The position numbers and the translations under genes are program-made. Under the pieces are notes generated by a model. That model searched no databases, was not told the origin of the DNA, and saw nothing but the letters and a program-made list of their open reading frames with translations. From contig NZ_JAPUVI010000086.1 of the NCBI RefSeq assembly GCF_029255285.1, positions 40,757-104,756 on the forward strand: DNA of 64,000 nucleotides. Reading direction: 5' to 3'. Positions within the stretch are counted from its first letter, which is position 1; each line of letters begins with the position of its first letter. The stretch is from Accumulibacter sp. Its GTDB lineage: Bacteria; Pseudomonadota; Gammaproteobacteria; Burkholderiales; Rhodocyclaceae. Shown piece by piece: positions 61,348 through 64,000 of the stretch.

Positions 61348-63495
61348 ATGAAAACCCATAAGTTACTGCTGCTGGCCGCTCTGGCGGCCCTTGTGCTGGC
61401 GTATTTTGGGCTCGACCTGGGCCGTTTACTGAGCCTCGACCATTTTCGCAACCAGCAAGCGACGATCGAGGCTTGGCGAAGCGCCCAACCCTTGCTGGCG
61501 GCTGCGATCTTTTTCGTCGTCTACGTCGCGGTGACCGGTCTCTCGCTGCCGGGAGCCGCCGTGCTGACACTCATCGGCGGCGCGGTTTTCGGCCTGCTGT
61601 GGGGAGTGCTGCTGGTCTCCTTCGCCTCTTCGCTAGGCGCCACTCTGGCCTTCCTGGCCTCACGTTTTCTGCTGCGCGACTGGGTACAGAAACGCTTCGG
61701 CGAACGCTTGCGGGCGATCAACGCCGGCATTGAAAACGAAGGTGGCTTCTACCTGTTCACCCTGCGCCTCGTACCGGTCTTTCCCTTCTTTGTCATCAAC
61801 CTGCTGATGGGTCTGACACCGATTCGAACGCGCACCTTTTATTGGGTCAGTCAGATCGGCATGCTCGCTGGCACATTGGTCTACGTGAACGCGGGCACGC
61901 AATTGGCGAAGATCGACTCGCCGTCCGGCATTCTTTCGCCCGGTTTGCTCGGCTCGCTGGTTTTGCTGGGAGTATTCCCGCTGCTCGCCAAGAGGGTCGT
62001 CGGCACGCTGACCGCGCGCCGCGTCTATGCCGGCTGGAAAAAGCCGACACGTTTCGGGCGCAACCTGATCGTCATCGGGGCCGGCTCGGCCGGGCTGGTC
62101 ACAGCCTATATTGCGGCGGCCGTGCGGGCCAAGGTCACTCTGATCGAGAAGCATCGCCTCGGCGGCGACTGTCTGAACACCGGCTGCGTGCCTTCGAAGG
62201 CGCTGATCCGCTCGGCGAAGTTGCTCTCGCAACTGCGACGCTCGGCGGAATTCGGCATCCGTAGCGCGCGCGCCGAGTTCGACTTCGCCGAGGTGATGGA
62301 ACGGGTGCAGCGAATAATCAAGGCCGTCGAGCCGCACGATTCGGCGGAACGTTATGCGGCGCTCGGCGTCGAGGTCATCGCCGGAAGCGCCAGGATCGTT
62401 TCGCCCTGGGAGGTCGAGGTCATCCGCCAGAGCGGAGAAAAGGAAAGAATCAGCACCCGCAGCATCGTCATTGCCACCGGTGCCCGTCCCTTCGTGCCAC
62501 CGATTCCGGGCATCGAAGAAGTCGGCTATCTGACTTCGGACAACGTCTGGGAATTGCGCGAGCTGCCACGCCGCTTGCTGGTTCTCGGCGGCGGCCCGAT
62601 CGGCTGCGAGCTGACACAAACTTTCGCCCGTTTCGGCAGCGCGGTGACACAGGTTGAAGCAGCACCACGGCTCATGATGCGCGAAGACCCAGATGTTTCC
62701 GAGTTGGTCAGCCGGCGCTTCGCCGCCGAGGGAATTGTCCTGCGGGTCAACCACCGCGCCAAGCAGTTCGTCGTCGACAATGGCGAAAAAATCCTGATCG
62801 CGGAGCACAACGGTGAGGATATACGCATCCCCTTCGACGCACTGCTGGTCGCTGTCGGCCGAGTCGCTAATCTCGCTGGCTACGGCCTCGAAGAACTGGG
62901 GATCACGGTCGGTCGAACGATCGCGACGAACGACTTCCTGCAAACGAAATATCCGAACATCTACGCCGCCGGCGACGTCGCCGGGCCGTTCCAGTTTACC
63001 CACACGGCGGCGCATCAGGCATGGTATGCCGCAGTCAATGCGCTGTTCGATCCGTTCCGCAAATTCCGTGCCGACTACTCGGTAATCCCCTGGGCGACCT
63101 TTGTGGAGCCCGAGGTGGCACGCGTCGGCATTAACGAATGCGAGGCCCGGGAACGTGACATCGCACACGAAGTGACAGTCTATGGCATCGACGACCTCGA
63201 CCGAGCGATCGCCGACGGCGAAGCGCACGGCTTCATCAAGGTTCTCACCGTTCCCGGCAAGGACAAAATCCTCGGCGTCACCATTGTCGGCGAGCACGCT
63301 GGCGACTTGATCGCCGAATACGTTCTGGCGATGCGGCAGGGCATCGGCCTAAACCGGATACTCGCCACGATACACATCTATCCGACGCTGGCCGAAGCCA
63401 ACAAGTACGTCGCTGGAAACTGGAAAAAAGCGCACGCACCACAGAAGTTGCTTGCCTGGGTCGCGCGCTTCCACGCTTGGCGGCTCGGTTATTGA
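61348..63495 (+). CDS. TVP38/TMEM64 membrane domain fused to mercuric-reductase-like flavoprotein
   Basis: From ATG 61348 the product has 715 residues. Residues about 1-215 form a TVP38/TMEM64 (SNARE-associated, DedA-like) membrane domain with GLSLPGAAVLTLIGGAVFG and LRLVPVFPFFVINLLMG. Residues about 236-715 are a class I pyridine nucleotide-disulfide oxidoreductase: FAD motif IVIGAGSAGL, redox pair C275/C280 in GGDCLNTGCVPSK, NAD motif VLGGGPIGCELTQ, second FAD motif YAAGDVAG, and the HIYPTLAEANK tail. Mercury-binding C-terminal Cys residues are absent, so it is not MerA. It probably transfers electrons at the membrane; substrate unknown. Confidence 0.92.
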   Translation: MKTHKLLLLAALAALVLAYFGLDLGRLLSLDHFRNQQATIEAWRSAQPLLAAAIFFVVYVAVTGLSLPGAAVLTLIGGAVFGLLWGVLLVSFASSLGATLAFLASRFLLRDWVQKRFGERLRAINAGIENEGGFYLFTLRLVPVFPFFVINLLMGLTPIRTRTFYWVSQIGMLAGTLVYVNAGTQLAKIDSPSGILSPGLLGSLVLLGVFPLLAKRVVGTLTARRVYAGWKKPTRFGRNLIVIGAGSAGLVTAYIAAAVRAKVTLIEKHRLGGDCLNTGCVPSKALIRSAKLLSQLRRSAEFGIRSARAEFDFAEVMERVQRIIKAVEPHDSAERYAALGVEVIAGSARIVSPWEVEVIRQSGEKERISTRSIVIATGARPFVPPIPGIEEVGYLTSDNVWELRELPRRLLVLGGGPIGCELTQTFARFGSAVTQVEAAPRLMMREDPDVSELVSRRFAAEGIVLRVNHRAKQFVVDNGEKILIAEHNGEDIRIPFDALLVAVGRVANLAGYGLEELGITVGRTIATNDFLQTKYPNIYAAGDVAGPFQFTHTAAHQAWYAAVNALFDPFRKFRADYSVIPWATFVEPEVARVGINECEARERDIAHEVTVYGIDDLDRAIADGEAHGFIKVLTVPGKDKILGVTIVGEHAGDLIAEYVLAMRQGIGLNRILATIHIYPTLAEANKYVAGNWKKAHAPQKLLAWVARFHAWRLGY

Positions 63496-63881
63496 TACGG
63501 CCCATCAAGTCACTACGCCGCATCGAGCGGCTGGATGGCGAGAAAGTAGGCGGCCAATGCCTCGTTAGTGGGGGGAGAGCGAGGCGACCCCGGTACTCGT
63601 TCCCGCGCCGTTGTTCGGGAAACCACAAGGAGCGCGTCAAAGATCAGCGGCTTATTGCCGCCACCTCCGACGCCTTTTGCGCCGAACTGCCGAGTTTCGT
63701 ACGAAGTTCAAGGCTTTTCTCGAAACGGCGGATCACCGAATTAAGGCACCGCGATCTTGGGTCGGGAAGTCAACCGAGTCGGCACTCGGTCGTTAAGGGA
63801 ACTACGACGCCACCGAAATAGAAATAGATATCTTGCAAACGAAGCGTCGTAGCAATCAATTACTAACCTAGGAGAAACCTC
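63496..63881. other. Intergenic region, no gene supported
   Basis: About 385 bp with lower GC towards the right end. A plus-strand frame at 63611-63796 contains FRTKFKAFLETADHRIKAP, which looks faintly protein-like but has no ribosome site or recognisable family. It may be a decayed gene end or chance. Confidence 0.4.
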
Positions 63882-64000
63882 ATGCGCACTATCGCCACCC
63901 TGATCATCGCCGCCGCCTTTGCCGCTTCCCCGGCTTTCGCCCAGAAGACCGAAGTCAAGGGCAAGACCGAAATCGACGCCAAGCAGGAAAACGTTGCGGC
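63882..64000 (+). CDS. Small exported protein (cut by right window edge)
   Basis: ATG 63882 follows an AGGAGA ribosome site (63870-63875). The visible 39 codons encode a clear signal peptide (MRTIATLIIAAAFAASPAFA) and a polar, Lys/Glu-rich mature start (QKTEVKGKTEIDAKQ). The remainder is outside the window; no family can be named. Confidence 0.7.
   Translation, partial: MRTIATLIIAAAFAASPAFAQKTEVKGKTEIDAKQENVA

Noticed and set aside
63496-63881. Possible transposase or integrase remnant
   Set aside because: Faintly protein-like frames, but no catalytic motif, inverted repeats or target duplication.

Overview
The window is GC-rich, densely coded bacterial chromosome. It contains an mla-bolA-murA operon, a divergent bamD/rluD pair, a gloB/methyltransferase/rnhA/dnaQ block, a DUF3579 gene, and alaC-hom. 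This mix points to a betaproteobacterium, most likely Rhodocyclales (the Candidatus Accumulibacter neighbourhood is a good guess). That placement is an inference from gene content and order, not from a phylogenetic marker. I saw no rRNA, CRISPR array, transposase, integrase or phage module. One tRNA is present.

Layout. 1-1008: an ArnD-type deacetylase cut by the left edge and a Mth938-like small protein, both on the minus strand. 1155-4965: amino-acid genes alaC, alaA and hom. 5167-9567: a minus-strand operon of corrinoid protein, UroD-like methyltransferase, DUF1638 protein and hybrid histidine kinase, with every junction a 4-nt start/stop overlap. 10190-14429: a secreted beta-propeller/caspase protein and an alpha-methylacyl-CoA racemase-like enzyme. 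14496-18105: a PP2C phosphatase diverging from a circularly permuted ATP-grasp/alpha-E pair. 18402-18812: tRNA-Val(CAC) and a DUF3579 protein. 18796-25838: a long minus-strand envelope operon (mlaF, mlaE, mlaD, mlaA, mlaC, mlaB, a second ABC exporter, bolA, murA). 25972-41082: an MSHA-like type IV pilus cluster that begins with an NtrC-type regulator and ends with a membrane adenylate cyclase. 41199-45199: two unknown small genes, dnaQ, rnhA, a methyltransferase, gloB and a receiver protein. 45362-52642: a giant DUF748 protein, rmuC and a kinase-HDOD-GAF protein. 52669-61095: bamD, rluD, pgeF, a histidine phosphatase, a CBS protein, exported msrB/msrA, rlmI and a Sco protein. 61348-63495: a TVP38-flavoprotein fusion. 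The right edge cuts a small exported protein.

How the parts fit. Three blocks look like functional modules. (1) The four-gene corrinoid operon puts one-carbon transfer chemistry and a sensor kinase on one transcript, with no methylamine-type substrate methyltransferase and no corrinoid re-activator nearby. This is my best candidate for an undescribed system. (2) The pilus cluster encodes assembly ATPase, platform, secretin, alignment proteins and prepilin-like proteins, and is translationally coupled to an adenylate cyclase, suggesting surface-contact to cAMP signalling. (3) The mla operon couples phospholipid transport, an additional exporter and the first committed step of peptidoglycan synthesis. 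Gene starts were chosen from family-typical N-termini, 4-nt overlaps and visible ribosome binding sites. Promoter calls come from reading sequence only and are tentative.
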